In this document: in pieces, positions 27,690 to 36,386 of the stretch
Layout: every line of letters starts with the position of its first letter
Position numbering within the stretch: position 1 is the stretch's first letter
Assembly: GCA_963786765.1 (NCBI GenBank)
Contig: CAWBAJ010000019.1
Coordinates: 62,001-126,000, forward strand
Direction of reading: 5' to 3'
Origin: DATKNA01 sp963786765
Lineage (GTDB): Bacteria > Actinomycetota > Actinomycetes > Actinomycetales > Kineosporiaceae
DNA: 64,000 nt
The notes under the pieces: model-generated
Told to the model about the DNA's origin: nothing
The model's database searches: none
Seen by the model: only the letters and a program-made list of their open reading frames with translations
Made by a program: the position numbers and the translations under genes

Positions 27690-27909
27690 GGGCCTCAGTC
27701 TTTCGCCTGCTCCGGCGAGACGCCAATGACCGTGTCCCGGCGAGCCCTCGGACCGCCTGTCGGGGGTGCGGCCGGCCAGGAACCACGAGATCAGCGACCT
27801 CGGCACGGGCATCGACAGGCTCCGGAACGCGCGAGGACGTCTACCGCAGCACCGTCATACACGACCCGGTCACGTTCCGTAGCCGAGGAGAAGGTAGTGC
27901 CCCTTCGCT

Positions 27910-27948
27910 CCGTATGCGCTGCCCCGCCATTTGGGGCAGCGCATACGG
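27910..27948. repeat. 39-nt palindromic element, copy B
   Basis: Perfect 16-nt arms (27910-27925 and 27933-27948) with a 7-nt loop. Its left arm is identical to that of the element at 307-345, and the flank after the right arm is similar. It lies between divergent genes, where a terminator is not expected. Confidence 0.8.
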
Positions 27949-27976
27949 TCCGAAGGAGACATAGGCCGTCCTGTGA

Positions 27977-28066
27977 GCCGGGGCCGTCGGGGGGGCCGGG
28001 GCCGTCGGGGGGGCCGGGGCCGTCGGGGGGGCCGGGGCCGTCGGGGGAGCCGGGGCCGTCGGGGGA
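27977..28066. repeat. 18-bp tandem repeat (five copies)
   Basis: Unit GCCGGGGCCGTCGGGGGG, with the last G replaced by A in the final two copies, occurs five times head to tail and then degenerates to 28076. The unit length is a multiple of three. Confidence 0.85.
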
Positions 28067-28138
28067 GCCGGGGGCCTTGGGCCGATCAACGTCGGAGTGA
28101 CGAGGATGCGCGACCAGAGCGCCGCGACGGGGGGCAGC

Positions 28139-28836
28139 ATGGGCGGCGTGAGCGTTGCCGCCCCTCTCGTGCTCGTCGTCGACGACGAGCCCGCCATCGC
28201 CGCGCTCGTCCGGGGATACCTGGAGCGGGACGGGTTGCGGGCCCTGGTCGCGCGTGGACGGCCCGGCCGCCCTGGCGGCCGTCGCGGCGCACCGGCCCGC
28301 GGTCGTCCTGCTCGACGTCGGCCTGCCGGGCCTGGACGGGACGGCCGTCTGCCGCCGGATGCGCGACGCGGGCGACTGGACTCCCGTCCTGTTCGTCACC
28401 GCCCGCGACGACGAGGTCGACCGTGTCCTCGGGCTCGAGCTGGGGGCGGACGACTACGTGACCAAGCCGTTCAGCCCCCGGGAGCTGGTGGCGCGGGTCC
28501 GCGCGGTGCTCCGGCGCACGGCCGCCGGCCGTGCCGCGACGGACGCCGATCGGCTCAGGGCCGGCGGTGTCGAGGTGGACCTCGGTTCGCGGCGCACGCG
28601 TGCGGGCGACCGACAGGTGGAGCTGACGACGACGGAGTTCGACCTGCTGGCGCACCTCATGCGGCGGCCGGGCCGGGTCGTGCCCCGCGAGGAGCTGCTC
28701 GCGCAGGTCTGGGGCTACCCGGCGGGGACGCCGCACCCGCACCGTCGACGTCCACGTGGCCCAGCTCCGGGCCAAGCTCGGGGACGCCGTCCGGTTGCGC
28801 ACGGTGCGGGGCGTCGGGTACGCGGTCGAGCCGTGA
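28139..28836 (+). CDS. OmpR-family response regulator, frameshifted, kinase partner displaced
   Basis: Receiver: PLVLVVDDEPAIAALVRGYL, phospho-acceptor Asp in VVLLDVGLPGLDG, ADDYVTKPFSPREL. Winged helix: VELTTTEFDLLAHLMRRPG, VDVHVAQLRAKLGD, and the terminal RGVGYAVEP. Frames change near 28258 and 28733, one base each. No kinase follows; instead a YdjM-like membrane gene overlaps the stop. The last 24 nt of the gene and its stop context (28815-28838) recur exactly at the start of a kinase gene at 49576, so the pair was probably adjacent before a 20.7-kb insertion. The start could also be the GTG at 28148. Confidence 0.83.
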
Positions 28837-28838
28837 GC
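28808..28838 (+). repeat. 31-bp direct repeat, left copy (putative attL)
   Basis: This stretch matches 49551-49581 at 30 of 31 positions, the last 24 exactly, in the same orientation. It covers the 3' end and stop of the response-regulator gene and the start of the next gene. Insertion at the 3' end of a gene that keeps the gene intact is typical of site-specific integration, but no integrase gene is seen between the copies. Confidence 0.65.
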
Positions 28839-29393
28839 ACACGCCCCTCGCGCACGATCCGGGCGAGGGCCAGCAGTGCTTGCGCCGTCGCGCTGCTCGT
28901 GGTCGTGGTGCTTCTGGACCTCGTCGCCCAGCACGTGGGCGGCTCCACCCTCGTCAACGGGCTGCTCGACGAGCCAGCGCACCTCGCCACGGCGGGACTC
29001 GTCCTGCTCGCCCTACCACTGCTGCCGCTCCGGGTAGCGGCCCTGGTCCTCGTCGGATCAGTCGGGCTCGACCTCGATCACGTGCCGCTCTATCTGCACG
29101 TTCCGCACATCGAGGCCGCCGGGGGTCGCCCCGTCACGCATTCACTGCTGACCGTGGCGGTGTTGCTCGTCGCGGCCGGCCTGGCCCCGGCGTCACGTCA
29201 GTACCTCGTCGCGCTGGCCGGCGGCGTGCTGCTGCACTTCCTGCGGGATATCGCGACCGGACCGGGGATCCCGCTGTTCTGGCCGTACGACCACGCGATC
29301 CGGCTTCCGTACCAGCTGTACCTCGCGATCCTGGTCCTACTCACGCTCTTCGCGGTGCTGAGACCCCGCCCCCTCAGCCCCTGTCCAGCGTGA
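28833..29393 (+). CDS. YdjM-like membrane-bound metal-dependent hydrolase family protein
   Basis: A 186-residue protein with about five membrane segments. The family (PF04307) pattern is visible: Asp/His cluster in GSVGLDLDHVPLYLH, His in RPVTHSLLTVAV, and HFLRDIATGPGIPLFWPY. These residues would bind a metal at the membrane face; the substrate of this family is not established. It starts at a GTG overlapping the regulator stop, inside the 31-bp repeat, and its 3' end overlaps the convergent GT11 gene by 20 nt. Confidence 0.72.
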   Translation: MSTRPSRTIRARASSACAVALLVVVVLLDLVAQHVGGSTLVNGLLDEPAHLATAGLVLLALPLLPLRVAALVLVGSVGLDLDHVPLYLHVPHIEAAGGRPVTHSLLTVAVLLVAAGLAPASRQYLVALAGGVLLHFLRDIATGPGIPLFWPYDHAIRLPYQLYLAILVLLTLFAVLRPRPLSPCPA

Positions 29394-30318
29394 GCCAGTG
29401 CGGGGGCAGCAGGTCGCGGGTTTCGAGCCGGGCGTCCGTCAGCCACGGCCGAGGCGCGATGACGGTATGCCCCGGCCTGTCCCCGAGGTAGCCGGCCCAC
29501 CAGCTGAACGAGCTGTTGGCCGTGACCAGCGCGTCAGCCCTGGCCATCAGCAGCACGACTTCGAAGGGGGTCGTGCCCGGAGGCGGATCCAACACGGCCA
29601 GGTCGCCCACGTCGCCGAGCTCGGCCCGCGCCGCGTCAGGGGAATCGCTCGAGAGCCATACCCGGCCGTCGAAGCCCATGCGGCGCAGCACGGCCAGTGC
29701 CCGGAGGTAGTAGGCGCGCGTGGTCAGTCCTTGCACGCGTTGCTGCTCGGGCAGTAGGTAGTCGCCGCGACGCACGTGGAGCATCACGTCTCCTCCGCCC
29801 GGCTGCAGCAGTTCCGACTGCTCCCGGAACCAATCGCTGGGAGCTGTGAGCGAGCTCAGCCGCTTGCGCACCTCGTCCGCGACGTCGTCGAAGTATCGCC
29901 AGGACTGGAAATGTCCCACCATCGTGGTGCCGGGGCGGATCCGCTCCACCGCTGGGTCGTATGCCAGGGAGCGCTCCATGAACACCGGCGGAGCGACGTC
30001 CGGCAGGTGCGGAAGCACCCGGGTGTGCCACAGCACCGCGGTCCGGACGGCCGGCACGCCGAGGAACACGGGCCGGTGGTGTGCCTCGTCGTCCGGCAGC
30101 CGAGCCCCGTTGTCGAAGACCCCCAGGTCGTAGGAGTAGGCGTAGGTGCGCTCTGGTCGCGCGTGGCGGTACCAGCCGGCGTTGACGACGAGGTCGCAGC
30201 CGAGACGACGGGCTTGGGCCAGGCCCGCTGCCCAGATGAAGAGCTGGTTGCCCATCCGCTCGATCGGATAGATCGTGACTGCGTCCGGGGCTGCCGAGCG
30301 GCGCGAGCCGAGTCTCAC
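29374..30318 (-). CDS. GT11 alpha-1,2-fucosyltransferase-like glycosyltransferase
   Basis: A 314-residue GT11 protein. The N-terminal ERMGNQLFIWAAGLAQA corresponds to the G-x-GNQ(M/L)F start of the family, HVRRGDYLLP is the donor-binding HxRRxD motif I, and TANSSFSWWAGYL is the C-terminal motif. The donor should be GDP-L-fucose, which gmd and fcl in the same block would supply. The GTG at 30318 has GGGAGG upstream; the gene overlaps the flippase gene by 4 nt. Enzyme class is secure; the acceptor is unknown. Confidence 0.88.
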   Translation of the reverse strand: MRLGSRRSAAPDAVTIYPIERMGNQLFIWAAGLAQARRLGCDLVVNAGWYRHARPERTYAYSYDLGVFDNGARLPDDEAHHRPVFLGVPAVRTAVLWHTRVLPHLPDVAPPVFMERSLAYDPAVERIRPGTTMVGHFQSWRYFDDVADEVRKRLSSLTAPSDWFREQSELLQPGGGDVMLHVRRGDYLLPEQQRVQGLTTRAYYLRALAVLRRMGFDGRVWLSSDSPDAARAELGDVGDLAVLDPPPGTTPFEVVLLMARADALVTANSSFSWWAGYLGDRPGHTVIAPRPWLTDARLETRDLLPPHWLTLDRG

Positions 30319-31667
30319 GAATGCCTCCCTGAGCGACGGGACGGACCTACGAGCCCCCGCCAGGTGGGGACCACGACGGCCGCTGCGACGGCCCACTGGA
30401 CGACGAGGTACAGCAGGCCGATCCGCGACAGGGACCCATCGGCGAGCAGCCGGATGCCCACGATCATGACGGTGGCGGTCAGGGCGTTGACCACGAGTCC
30501 AGGCAGCGGCCGCCGGGCGATCAGACACATGGACCAGAACACGACCACGACCGCTGCCGCCGGCAGCGCCAGGCCGAACCACACGAGCAACATGCCGGCG
30601 TTCTCCGCGAAGCCTGGACCGAGGAGACGGAGTAACACCGGCCCGACGACGAGGCAGCCCACCGCCCCCGCCAGGACGACGGCCGCCGAGAGCGTGAGAG
30701 ACCGGCGCACCACCCGAGCACGCTCACCGGGGCGGGCCACCACTTCCCGCACCATGATGAGCTGGACGGCGCTCAGGAACGTGACGACGATGCTCACCAC
30801 GAGCCAGGGGACGTAGAAGAAGCCTGCTGCTTCAGCTCCCAGCGTCACGGCGACCACCGCAGGGACGAACATCGAGACCGCCGCCGAGATCGCGTTCGCA
30901 GCACCCTCCAGGGCGATGAAGCCTGCGAGTTCGCCGGTCGGCGGCAGGACGCCCGCCTCGTTGCCACCTCGCGCCCTGCGACGGGTGAGGGTGTAGGCGT
31001 TGACGACGAGCACCGACGCGATCGTCGCCGTGCCCCATGCCACGAGCGAGCCGCTGGATGCCGCGAGGGGTATCACGACGAGCAGTGCGAGCCGGGTCAG
31101 TGCGGTGAGGACGTTCTCCAGCGGCACCAACAGGGGGTGGCCGAGGCCGACGAGGGCGCCGTCCTGAGCAAGGAAGACACCCGTGGCGAGAACGAGGACC
31201 ACGAAGCCGGCCCGGCCGGCGACGCCCCCGAGCACCAAGGAGTCGGCCCACGGGGTGAGGAGGAACAGCCCCGCCACGGCGGCGGACGTCGCCACGAGCG
31301 CGAGATAGCCATGGCGTATCAGGCGGGGGGCCGCCCCCCCGGCCTCGGGCAGGAACCTCGCCAACACGTTGAGCATGTTCAGGCTACCGACGGATGCGAG
31401 GAAGGTGGCGGCAGACACCTCCGCGGACACCGCTCCCACAGTGGCCGCGCCGTCCCGCCGGGCCAGCAACCACCAGAAGCCGAAGGTGAGCACCGCGCTC
31501 ACGCCTGCAGCCGTCATCAGCGCGAGGCCGGCGATCGTCGCCGGTTCACGGATGCGGAGGGCAGCCCAGAACCAGGGGCGCGCGGTGGCGCGTCCCGGCA
31601 ACGCCGTGAGCGACGGAATGCCCTCGGAGCGGCTGATCTCGGTCGTCGCCGGGCGGTCAGACCGCAC
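30315..31667 (-). CDS. Polysaccharide flippase-like membrane protein (Wzx/MATE-like)
   Basis: A 450-residue integral membrane protein with about 12-14 helices. Strings such as FGFWWLLARRDGAATVGAVS, VGSLNMLNVLARFLPEAGG and GLGHPLLVPLENVL are typical of polysaccharide-repeat-unit flippases, which move lipid-linked oligosaccharides across the membrane. It overlaps the GT11 gene downstream (4 nt) and the GT2 gene upstream (11 nt), so the three are one transcriptional unit. No polymerase (Wzy) is clearly identified in the block, though the 801-residue membrane protein at 37778-40183 could fill such a role. Confidence 0.82.
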   Translation of the reverse strand: MRSDRPATTEISRSEGIPSLTALPGRATARPWFWAALRIREPATIAGLALMTAAGVSAVLTFGFWWLLARRDGAATVGAVSAEVSAATFLASVGSLNMLNVLARFLPEAGGAAPRLIRHGYLALVATSAAVAGLFLLTPWADSLVLGGVAGRAGFVVLVLATGVFLAQDGALVGLGHPLLVPLENVLTALTRLALLVVIPLAASSGSLVAWGTATIASVLVVNAYTLTRRRARGGNEAGVLPPTGELAGFIALEGAANAISAAVSMFVPAVVAVTLGAEAAGFFYVPWLVVSIVVTFLSAVQLIMVREVVARPGERARVVRRSLTLSAAVVLAGAVGCLVVGPVLLRLLGPGFAENAGMLLVWFGLALPAAAVVVVFWSMCLIARRPLPGLVVNALTATVMIVGIRLLADGSLSRIGLLYLVVQWAVAAAVVVPTWRGLVGPSRRSGRHS

Positions 31668-32973
31668 GTGGCCCCCGGACCCGACGCGTACGCCCGCGCA
31701 GGTACAGCCACGGCCCCGCGAGCATCCCTCGCTTGTTGGCGCTCATGATCTCCGCAGGGAAGTCCGATCCGAGGCCGCCGCTGCGCAGCCCGTCCGCCGA
31801 ACGCAGCTCCCGCAGCGCTCTGGGTGCCAGCCTGGCCAAGTGCCCCAGCACCGAGGGCCGGTCGAGCACCAGGGCTGCGTAGTAGGCGCCGAGGCCCGTC
31901 CCGTAGCCGTACAGCTGGGCTGCGAGGCCTTCGAGGTCGCTCCGGTGGGAGTGCCGGGTGATGGCGGACGGCTGGTAGACCAGGCACATCCCGGCGACGA
32001 GCAACTGCGTGAAGACCTTGGTGTCCTCCCCGCCCCGGGCGGGGCTGCCGGCCCCAAGAGCCTCGTCGAAGCCGCCGAGCGACCTCAGTGCCTCGACGCG
32101 GAAGGTCATGTTCGCGCCGACCCCGAACGGCGGGAGGGGAAAGTACGGGCTTTGATGCATCGCTCCTGGCACGAAGACGTCCGGCGTGAAGCCCCGCCCC
32201 TTGCTGTGGCCGCCGAAGTCCTCGAACCAGACCTGCTCCCGGGTCCGTAGCTCCGCGGGAAGCACCAAGCCCGAGACCCCGGCCGCGTCGCGGCGTTCGT
32301 GCAGCGCCCGCACCGACTCCGACAGCCACATGGGGTCGGCGACCTCGTCGTCGTCGAGCCAGGCCACGAAGTCCGCACCGAGGTCTGTGGCAAGGGCGGC
32401 GTTCCGGGCCCCGGACAGCCCCGGCCGCGGCACTCGGACGTAGTGCACGTCCAGGGCCCTGCTGAAGTCGTCCACCACCGAGCGGGTCGGCCCGGCACGC
32501 GAAGGCCCGGAGTTGTCGACGACGAAGACGATCATCGCCGGATGGTCCTGGCGGACGAGGCTCTCCAGGCACTGGCGCAGGCCCTGCGGCCGCTCGCGGG
32601 TGCAGACCACCACAGCGGCAGCGGGGGCGTCGCGCAGGAACTGCCGGTGCGCGGACGCGAAGGGAGAGCTCGTGCTGCCGCGCGCCGCCCGCAATGCCCC
32701 GCCCACATCCGTCCGGAGCCGGGCCCGGATGCTGCTCTCCCACTGCAGCTCGAGCACCGGCTCGAGGGCTGAAGCGGTCGTGCCGTCGGCCGGCACCGGC
32801 ACGTCGGTCCAGCCCAGCGGCTCACCGTGCAGTCGGACGAGCAGGCGTGCGAGCCCGTCCGTGCCGTCCCCCGGCAGGTCCGGAAGCGGCTGGGCGAGGT
32901 CGACCTCCACGAGCCGTACCTGCGCGCGCGCCTGACGCGGGACCCCGGCGATCTGCTCCATGCCGCTGCTCAC
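31657..32973 (-). CDS. Glycosyltransferase family 2 with N-terminal extension
   Basis: A 438-residue protein. The first 115 residues are a variable domain; the GT2 fold begins at AAAVVVCTRERPQGLRQCLE, with FVAWLDDDEVADPMWL giving the metal-binding DDD and GFDEALGAGSPARGGEDTK the acceptor-side ED. There are no membrane helices, so it acts at the cytoplasmic face. It is the first gene of a three-gene unit with the flippase and GT11 transferase. Sugar specificity cannot be read. Confidence 0.88.
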   Translation of the reverse strand: MSSGMEQIAGVPRQARAQVRLVEVDLAQPLPDLPGDGTDGLARLLVRLHGEPLGWTDVPVPADGTTASALEPVLELQWESSIRARLRTDVGGALRAARGSTSSPFASAHRQFLRDAPAAAVVVCTRERPQGLRQCLESLVRQDHPAMIVFVVDNSGPSRAGPTRSVVDDFSRALDVHYVRVPRPGLSGARNAALATDLGADFVAWLDDDEVADPMWLSESVRALHERRDAAGVSGLVLPAELRTREQVWFEDFGGHSKGRGFTPDVFVPGAMHQSPYFPLPPFGVGANMTFRVEALRSLGGFDEALGAGSPARGGEDTKVFTQLLVAGMCLVYQPSAITRHSHRSDLEGLAAQLYGYGTGLGAYYAALVLDRPSVLGHLARLAPRALRELRSADGLRSGGLGSDFPAEIMSANKRGMLAGPWLYLRGRTRRVRGPRAV

Positions 32974-33624
32974 CGTGCCGGAAGCGGCGTCGCCCGCGGG
33001 CAGATGGTCTCGACCAGCCGCAGCGGGGCCTCATTCGGACAGGACATCGGGAAACCCCTACCGCCGGTGGCTCTGCTGACACGCGAAGAGCGCGCCGCAG
33101 GTGGGCCGCAATGTAATCCAGAAGGGCGCAAACGCTGCAGCCCGTGATTCTCCGCCCACCGGGCGTATACACCACCGCTGTTGTGATACCTGCACTCGCG
33201 GAGCCCGATCTCCTTCTCCACGGCCACTGCGGCAGAACGCGGGGGCTCCACGAGCGGGGTGCACATATGCAGACCATACCTGCCTCGTGGTGGGTGGTAT
33301 TGCTGCGCAGAGTCACGTCGACCGGCGCAGTTCGTTGCGGCACCGGCCCGGCTGGCCGCCCGGCCGCCCCCGGAGTCCGTCGTTCCGCGGGTTATCGGTC
33401 CTCCACCTGGTAACGTGGGGAATCGACAGGGACCGAATACCGGCCGAGCCGGCATCGCTCCCCCGTGGCCGCCGAGGTGCGTGGAGGATCTCTTGTCTTC
33501 AAGGGCTCCCGGCAAAGCAGGTGGATTCGAGGCGCGGCCGGCCGGATGGCGATCCACCCTGGGCGAGAACGGGTTCTCCCGGTTCGGTCGTCGTCCGGTG
33601 GCGGTCTCCCGAACCGGTGAGCCC
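32974..33624. other. Divergent intergenic region in the polysaccharide block
   Basis: About 650 nt between the divergently transcribed GT2 and O-acetyltransferase genes. No protein family was recognised in any frame. It is somewhat less GC-rich near 33100-33300 (TGTGATACCTGC, CAGACCATACCTGCC), which would suit promoters for both directions. A frame open upstream of the acetyltransferase start extends it but has no family match. Confidence 0.5.
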
Positions 33625-34188
33625 ATGTCACTCGCCCGGGCTACGGGAATCCTGCTGCGCTGGACCCGGGAGGACATGCTCCGCGCCTCCCGGCACGTCT
33701 ACGTCAACCGGGTCGGGGGCTCTCACCTTGTGCCGCGACCGGTCCGATTCCTCGTCTACCGCAGCGCGGGCATGCAGGTGGGGCGGGCCGACGTCTTCCC
33801 CGGCCTGACCATCAGCGGGCGCCCCCAGAACCTGCGCATCGGGCATGGAACGGGCATCAATGTCGGGTGCTTCTTCGATTGCGAGGGCCGCGTCACGGTG
33901 GGGGAGCGCGTGATGATAGGAATGAGCGTCACACTCGTCACCAGCGATCACCCGTTGGGGCCGGACGGCCGGCCGCAAGCCGCCCCGGCCGGCCGGGACA
34001 TCGTGATCGGCGACGACGTATGGCTGGGCGCACGGTGCATGGTCCTGCCCGGGGTCACGGTCGGGGCGGGCACGATCGTCTCCGCCGGGTCCGTGGTCAC
34101 CCGGGATTGCATGCCCCACAGCGTCTATGCCGGCGTGCCCGCCCGGCGGGTCGGCCCGGTGCCCACCGGTGGGTCACCGCAGGGTTGA
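33625..34188 (+). CDS. Hexapeptide-repeat O-acetyltransferase
   Basis: A 187-residue left-handed beta-helix protein of the CysE/LacA/NodL group. Hexapeptide turns run through LTISGRPQNLRIGHGTGIN, VGERVMIGMSVTLVTSD, IVIGDDVWLGARCMVLPGV and GAGTIVSAGSVVTRD; the catalytic His is in VTSDHPLG. It would transfer acetyl from acetyl-CoA to a sugar hydroxyl of the polysaccharide precursor. The ATG at 33625 starts a typical helical leader; the frame is open further upstream, so a longer product is possible. It is convergent with gmd. Confidence 0.85.
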   Translation: MSLARATGILLRWTREDMLRASRHVYVNRVGGSHLVPRPVRFLVYRSAGMQVGRADVFPGLTISGRPQNLRIGHGTGINVGCFFDCEGRVTVGERVMIGMSVTLVTSDHPLGPDGRPQAAPAGRDIVIGDDVWLGARCMVLPGVTVGAGTIVSAGSVVTRDCMPHSVYAGVPARRVGPVPTGGSPQG

Positions 34189-34225
34189 GGGTCACCGCCG
34201 AAGCTTGCCCACCCGCCGGTAAGGC

Positions 34226-35203
34226 TCACCGCTGTGCAGCGACCTCCGCGTGGGTCATGAGCCGAGCGAGCTGCGGGGCCAGCACTCTGGGTTCCCAGCC
34301 GAGGATCTCCCTGGCCTTGGAACAGTCTCCGATCAGCGCGTCGACCTCGGTCGGGCGCACGTACCGCTCGTCGAATCGCACGTACCGCTCCCAGTCGAGC
34401 CCGACCTCCTCGAAGCAGAACCGGGTGAAGTCGCGCACCGAGTGGGCGGTGCCGGTGGCGAGTACGTAGTCCGCCGGCTCCTCGGCCTGGAGCATGCGCC
34501 ACATCCCCTCCACGTACTCCTTCGCGTAGCCCCAGTCCCGGACCGCGTCGAGATTGCCCAGGTAGAGCAGGTCCTGCTTGCCCGCCGCGATCCGCGCCGC
34601 GGCGATGGCGATCTTGCGCGTCACGAAGGTCTCGCCGCGCCGGGGTGACTCGTGATTGAACAAGATCCCGTTGGTGGCGAAGATGCCGTAGGCCTCGCGG
34701 TAGTTGCGGGTCATCCAGTACGAGTAGAGCTTGGCGGCCCCGTACGGGCTGCGCGGATAGAAGGGCGTCTGCTCGTTCTGCGGCGGCGGCGTCGCGCCGA
34801 ACATCTCCGAGCTGGACGCCTGGTAGAACCTGCACGTCAGGCCGACCATCCGGATCGCCTCGAGCAACCGAGTGGTTCCCAGGCCGGTCGTGATCCCGGT
34901 GAACTCGGGTTCGTCGAACGACACGCGCACATGCGACTGCGCCGCCAGGTTGTACACCTCGTCGGGCTGGATCCGCTCCAAGAGGGTCACCAGCCGACTG
35001 CCGTCCGTCATGTCCCCGTAGTGCAGGAACAGCCGGACGTCGCCCTCGTGCGGGTCCTGGTACAGATGGTCGATCCGGCCCGTGTTGAACGTGCTCGCCC
35101 GGCGGATCAGGCCGTGTACGGCATACCCCTTCTCGAGCAGCAGTTCGGTCAGGTAGGAGCCGTCCTGCCCCGTGATCCCGGTGATGAGCGCGGTTTTCGA
35201 CAT
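34226..35203 (-). CDS. gmd: GDP-mannose 4,6-dehydratase
   Basis: A 325-residue short-chain dehydrogenase/reductase of the GMD type, converting GDP-D-mannose to GDP-4-keto-6-deoxy-mannose. The NADP-binding GITGQDGSYL is at residues 8-17, the RR-specific HGLIRRASTFNTGRIDHLY follows, the catalytic Ser/Thr-Glu is in SSSEMFG and the Tyr-Lys pair in SPYGAAKLYSYW. FNHESPRRGETFVTRKI is diagnostic. It is divergent from fcl, which encodes the next enzyme, with a 220-nt shared promoter region. Confidence 0.96.
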   Translation of the reverse strand: MSKTALITGITGQDGSYLTELLLEKGYAVHGLIRRASTFNTGRIDHLYQDPHEGDVRLFLHYGDMTDGSRLVTLLERIQPDEVYNLAAQSHVRVSFDEPEFTGITTGLGTTRLLEAIRMVGLTCRFYQASSSEMFGATPPPQNEQTPFYPRSPYGAAKLYSYWMTRNYREAYGIFATNGILFNHESPRRGETFVTRKIAIAAARIAAGKQDLLYLGNLDAVRDWGYAKEYVEGMWRMLQAEEPADYVLATGTAHSVRDFTRFCFEEVGLDWERYVRFDERYVRPTEVDALIGDCSKAREILGWEPRVLAPQLARLMTHAEVAAQR

Positions 35204-35423
35204 GCACCTCTCCGAGTCGTTGCGCCGATTTCCCGATGATACCCGGGACGACTTCTGCGGCTGTGGGTGTTCCAGAAGTGGTCGCCGGCTCGTCGCCCTT
35301 GCGACGACGCGGCTACCCCGGGTGACGGAATGCACCCGAATGACGCCGGGAGTTCCGCGAACACCTACCAGCAGGTGAATGAGGAGCCGCGCCGGGTAAG
35401 CGCGGGCGGAGTGCGCCGCGGTT
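35204..35423. promoter_or_regulatory. Divergent gmd-fcl promoter region
   Basis: A 220-nt gap between the two GDP-fucose genes. An inverted repeat ACTTCTG (35251-35257) and CAGAAGT (35273-35279) lies about 50 nt upstream of gmd and could bind a regulator serving both genes. Confidence 0.4.
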
Positions 35424-36386
35424 ATGCTCGTGTCCGTGACGACGACACCTGCGCCGCTGGACCGTGCCGCCACGACGTACGTCGCGGGTCACCACGGTTT
35501 GGTCGGCTCCGCGGTGTGGCAGAAGTTCGAGGCCGAGGGCTTCACGGATCTCGTGGGCAAGCGTTCGGCCGAGCTCGACCTGCGTGACCGCGACAAGGTC
35601 TTCGCCTTCTTCCGCCGGACGGATCCCCAGATCGTCGTCATCGCCGCGGCCAAGGTCGGCGGTATCGTCGCCAACAGCACCTACCCCGCCGAGTTTCTCA
35701 GCGAGAACCTTCGGATCCAGGTCAACCTGCTGGACGCGGCACTGTCCACCCGGGTGCCCCGCCTGATCTTCCTCGGCTCCAGCTGCATCTACCCCAAGCA
35801 CGCCCCGCAACCGATCCGTGAGGACTCCCTGCTCACCGGCCCGCTGGAGCCCACGAACGACGCCTACGCCATCGCGAAGATCGCGGGAATTCTGCAGGTC
35901 CAAGCCGTGCGCCGCGAGTACGGCCTGGCGTGGATATCCGCGATGCCCACGAACCTGTACGGGCCCCGGGACAACTTCCACCCCGAGCACTCCCATGTCG
36001 TGCCGGCTCTCATCCGGCGCTTCCATGAAGCCAAGACTGCCCGCGCGCCCGTCGTGACGAACTGGGGCACCGGCAGACCGCGACGGGAGTTCCTCCACAG
36101 CGCCGACCTCGCGAACGCGGTGCTCCACCTTCTCGAGCACTACGACGACGCGCAGACGATCAACATCGGCACCGGCACGGACCTGACGATCGCGCAGACC
36201 GCCAAGGCCGTCGCCGACGCGGTCGGGTACACCGGCAGGATCGAGTGGGACCCGTCGAAGCCGGACGGCACCCCTCGCAAGGTCCTCGACGTCACGCGCA
36301 TCAACGCACTCGGCTGGCGCGCCCGCATCCCGTTCTCCCAAGGCATCGAGGACGCCTACGACTGGTACGTGAACCACGCAGCCTGA
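35424..36386 (+). CDS. fcl: GDP-L-fucose synthase
   Basis: A 320-residue epimerase/reductase that turns GDP-4-keto-6-deoxy-mannose into GDP-L-fucose. The NADP-binding VAGHHGLVGSAVWQKF, the LGSSCIYPKHAPQP loop with the catalytic Cys, and the AYAIAKIAG Tyr-x3-Lys are present, as is GPRDNFHPEHSHVVPALI. The ATG at 35424 is used, though a GTG 12 nt later (VTTTPAPLD) is also possible. The stop overlaps the start of the beta-helix gene. With gmd it gives a complete route from GDP-mannose to GDP-fucose. Confidence 0.95.
   Translation: MLVSVTTTPAPLDRAATTYVAGHHGLVGSAVWQKFEAEGFTDLVGKRSAELDLRDRDKVFAFFRRTDPQIVVIAAAKVGGIVANSTYPAEFLSENLRIQVNLLDAALSTRVPRLIFLGSSCIYPKHAPQPIREDSLLTGPLEPTNDAYAIAKIAGILQVQAVRREYGLAWISAMPTNLYGPRDNFHPEHSHVVPALIRRFHEAKTARAPVVTNWGTGRPRREFLHSADLANAVLHLLEHYDDAQTINIGTGTDLTIAQTAKAVADAVGYTGRIEWDPSKPDGTPRKVLDVTRINALGWRARIPFSQGIEDAYDWYVNHAA

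Larger units (their letters stand above)
27690..28138. other. Non-coding region with a palindrome and an 18-bp minisatellite
   Basis: This 449-nt gap between the divergent glgB and response-regulator genes has no convincing gene. It holds the 39-nt palindrome copy B (27910-27948) and an 18-bp tandem repeat (27977-28066). Open frames across the minisatellite are low-complexity artefacts of the repeat. Confidence 0.6.

Noticed and set aside
27977..28076. Possible CRISPR array
   Set aside because: The units are contiguous 18-bp copies with no spacers, so it is a simple tandem repeat.
27726..28100. Collagen-like open frame (repeated Gly-Pro-Ser-Gly) across the minisatellite
   Set aside because: It exists only because the 18-bp repeat is a multiple of three; no ribosome-binding site, no conserved flank, and the opposite strand is equally open.
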